From contig NZ_CP080525.1 of assembly GCF_024746815.1 (NCBI RefSeq), positions 3,162,001 to 3,226,000 on the forward strand: a DNA stretch of 64,000 nucleotides, read 5' to 3'. This stretch comes from Mesorhizobium sp. AR07. Lineage in GTDB: Bacteria > Pseudomonadota > Alphaproteobacteria > Rhizobiales > Rhizobiaceae. The notes below the pieces were generated by a model that was given only the letters and a program-made list of their open reading frames with translations, had not been told where the DNA came from and made no database searches. Positions 63,194-64,000 of this stretch are shown in pieces (the first letter of the stretch is position 1; the number at the start of each line of letters is the position of its first letter). The position numbers and the translations under genes are program-made.

Positions 63194-64000
63194 ATGACGT
63201 CGACGGCGCAGGAACTGCATCCGGCACCCGTGCTGGAACCAGGGCGGACCATCCTCGAATTGCGCGGGCTGGAGAAGCGCTATCCCGGCACCCACGCGCT
63301 GAAGCCGGTCAACCTCGCCTTCAAATCCGGCGAGATCCACGCCATCGTCGGCGAGAACGGCGCCGGCAAATCCACGCTCATCAAGCTTCTGACCGGCGTC
63401 ATGCCGCGCACCTCCGGAGAAGTGATCTGGGAGGGCCAGCCGGCAGCCTTGGCGACGCCGCACGAGGCGATGGCGCTCGGCATCAATGCCGTGCACCAGG
63501 AGGTCGTGCTCTGCCGTCACCTGACGGTCGCCGCCAACATGTTCCTCGGCGAGGAGAATTCGCGCTTCGGCATGCTGCAGCAGCGGGCCATGGTCAAGGA
63601 AGCGCAGAAGATCATCGACGATCTCGGCTTCGACCTGCCGGCCCATGTCACGCTGGGCGACCTGACCATCGGCCAGCAGCAGCTGATCGCGGCCGCGCGC
63701 GCCACCGTGCGTGGCACCAAATTCCTGATCTTCGACGAGCCGACCGCCTACCTGACCCGCAAGGAGGCAGACCAGCTTTTCACCCTGATCCGCCGTCTGA
63801 AGACCGAGGGCGTGACGATCATCTACATCAGCCACCGCATGGAGGAAGTGTTCGAGCTCGCCGACCGTGTTTCGGTGCTGCGCGACGGCACGCTGGTCGG
63901 CACCCGCAACATCGCCGAGACCAATGACGCCGAGCTGGTCAAGATGATGATCAACCGCTCCATCGAGCAGGTCTATCACAAGGAGCATTTCACGCCGGGT
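63194..64000 (+). CDS. Sugar ABC transporter ATP-binding protein (RbsA/XylG type), 3' end outside window
   Basis: The frame from the ATG at 63194 stays open to the window end (269 codons). The first ATPase half shows LRGLEKRYPGTHALKPVNLA, Walker A VGENGAGKSTLIKLL, signature LTIGQQQLIAAARA, Walker B FLIFDEPTAYLT and ISHRMEEVFELADRVSVLRD. The full protein should be about 500 aa with a second ATPase half. It energises import of the sugar bound by the protein encoded just upstream. Confidence 0.92.
   Translation, partial: MTSTAQELHPAPVLEPGRTILELRGLEKRYPGTHALKPVNLAFKSGEIHAIVGENGAGKSTLIKLLTGVMPRTSGEVIWEGQPAALATPHEAMALGINAVHQEVVLCRHLTVAANMFLGEENSRFGMLQQRAMVKEAQKIIDDLGFDLPAHVTLGDLTIGQQQLIAAARATVRGTKFLIFDEPTAYLTRKEADQLFTLIRRLKTEGVTIIYISHRMEEVFELADRVSVLRDGTLVGTRNIAETNDAELVKMMINRSIEQVYHKEHFTPG

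Overview
The window is high-GC, gene-dense DNA typical of an alphaproteobacterial chromosome. Gene content and order fit a Rhizobiales member close to Mesorhizobium: an OlsB-type ornithine lipid acyltransferase, a cysG-DUF2849-cysI-cysH-DUF934 sulfate assimilation operon, a Zur-type Fur regulator beside polA, RIME-like intergenic repeats, and many CUT1/CUT2 sugar ABC genes. This assignment is by recognition only. I saw no tRNA, rRNA, CRISPR array or prophage.

Layout. 0-9 kb holds housekeeping and scattered metabolic genes (olsB, YjbR, TRIC-like channel, grpE, fatty acid desaturase, PfpI, GMC oxidoreductase) and a minus-strand ABM - EthD - ECF sigma set. 9.1-14.1 kb is the sulfate assimilation operon, transcribed leftwards. 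14.5-24.5 kb holds a Kef/YbaL antiporter, an AraC/oxidoreductase divergent pair, an SDR, PBP1A, small membrane proteins, RNase D and an M20 peptidase. A candidate small RNA lies just upstream of polA (25-27.9 kb), which is followed by zur.

28.6-41.6 kb is the most unusual part. Eight consecutive products all carry a Tat or Sec signal or a membrane anchor: a Tat-type caspase-like peptidase, a Cys-rich secreted protein, a one-pass membrane protein, a WD40-caspase protein, a MEMO-CapA fusion, a MORN-repeat protein, a V8-like serine protease and a true trypsin-like zymogen. They look like parts of a periplasmic proteolytic pathway that I cannot match to a described system. Two repeat elements sit inside this block, one supplying the start region of the MEMO-CapA gene and one supplying the stop codon of the MORN gene.

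41.7-50.5 kb is a complete sugar uptake and catabolism operon (CUT1 ABC transporter, isomerase, Gfo/Idh/MocA dehydrogenase, aldo-keto reductase) with a divergent LacI regulator and two matching operators. 50.5-52.9 kb is a rearranged segment: an AraC/GyrI regulator, an AT-richer alpha/beta hydrolase, a duplicated and broken araC 5' end, and an internally deleted IS5-type transposase relic. 52.9-57.8 kb has gnd and a copper-handling gene set (DUF2946, PCuAC, YcnI, CopC-CopD). 57.9-64 kb has a GntR-type regulator divergent from a UxaA-type dehydratase and an aldo-keto reductase, followed by a CUT2 sugar ABC transporter that runs off the window.

Start codons were moved from the longest frame where a Shine-Dalgarno sequence, a signal peptide or an overlap with the neighbouring gene indicated a better one.
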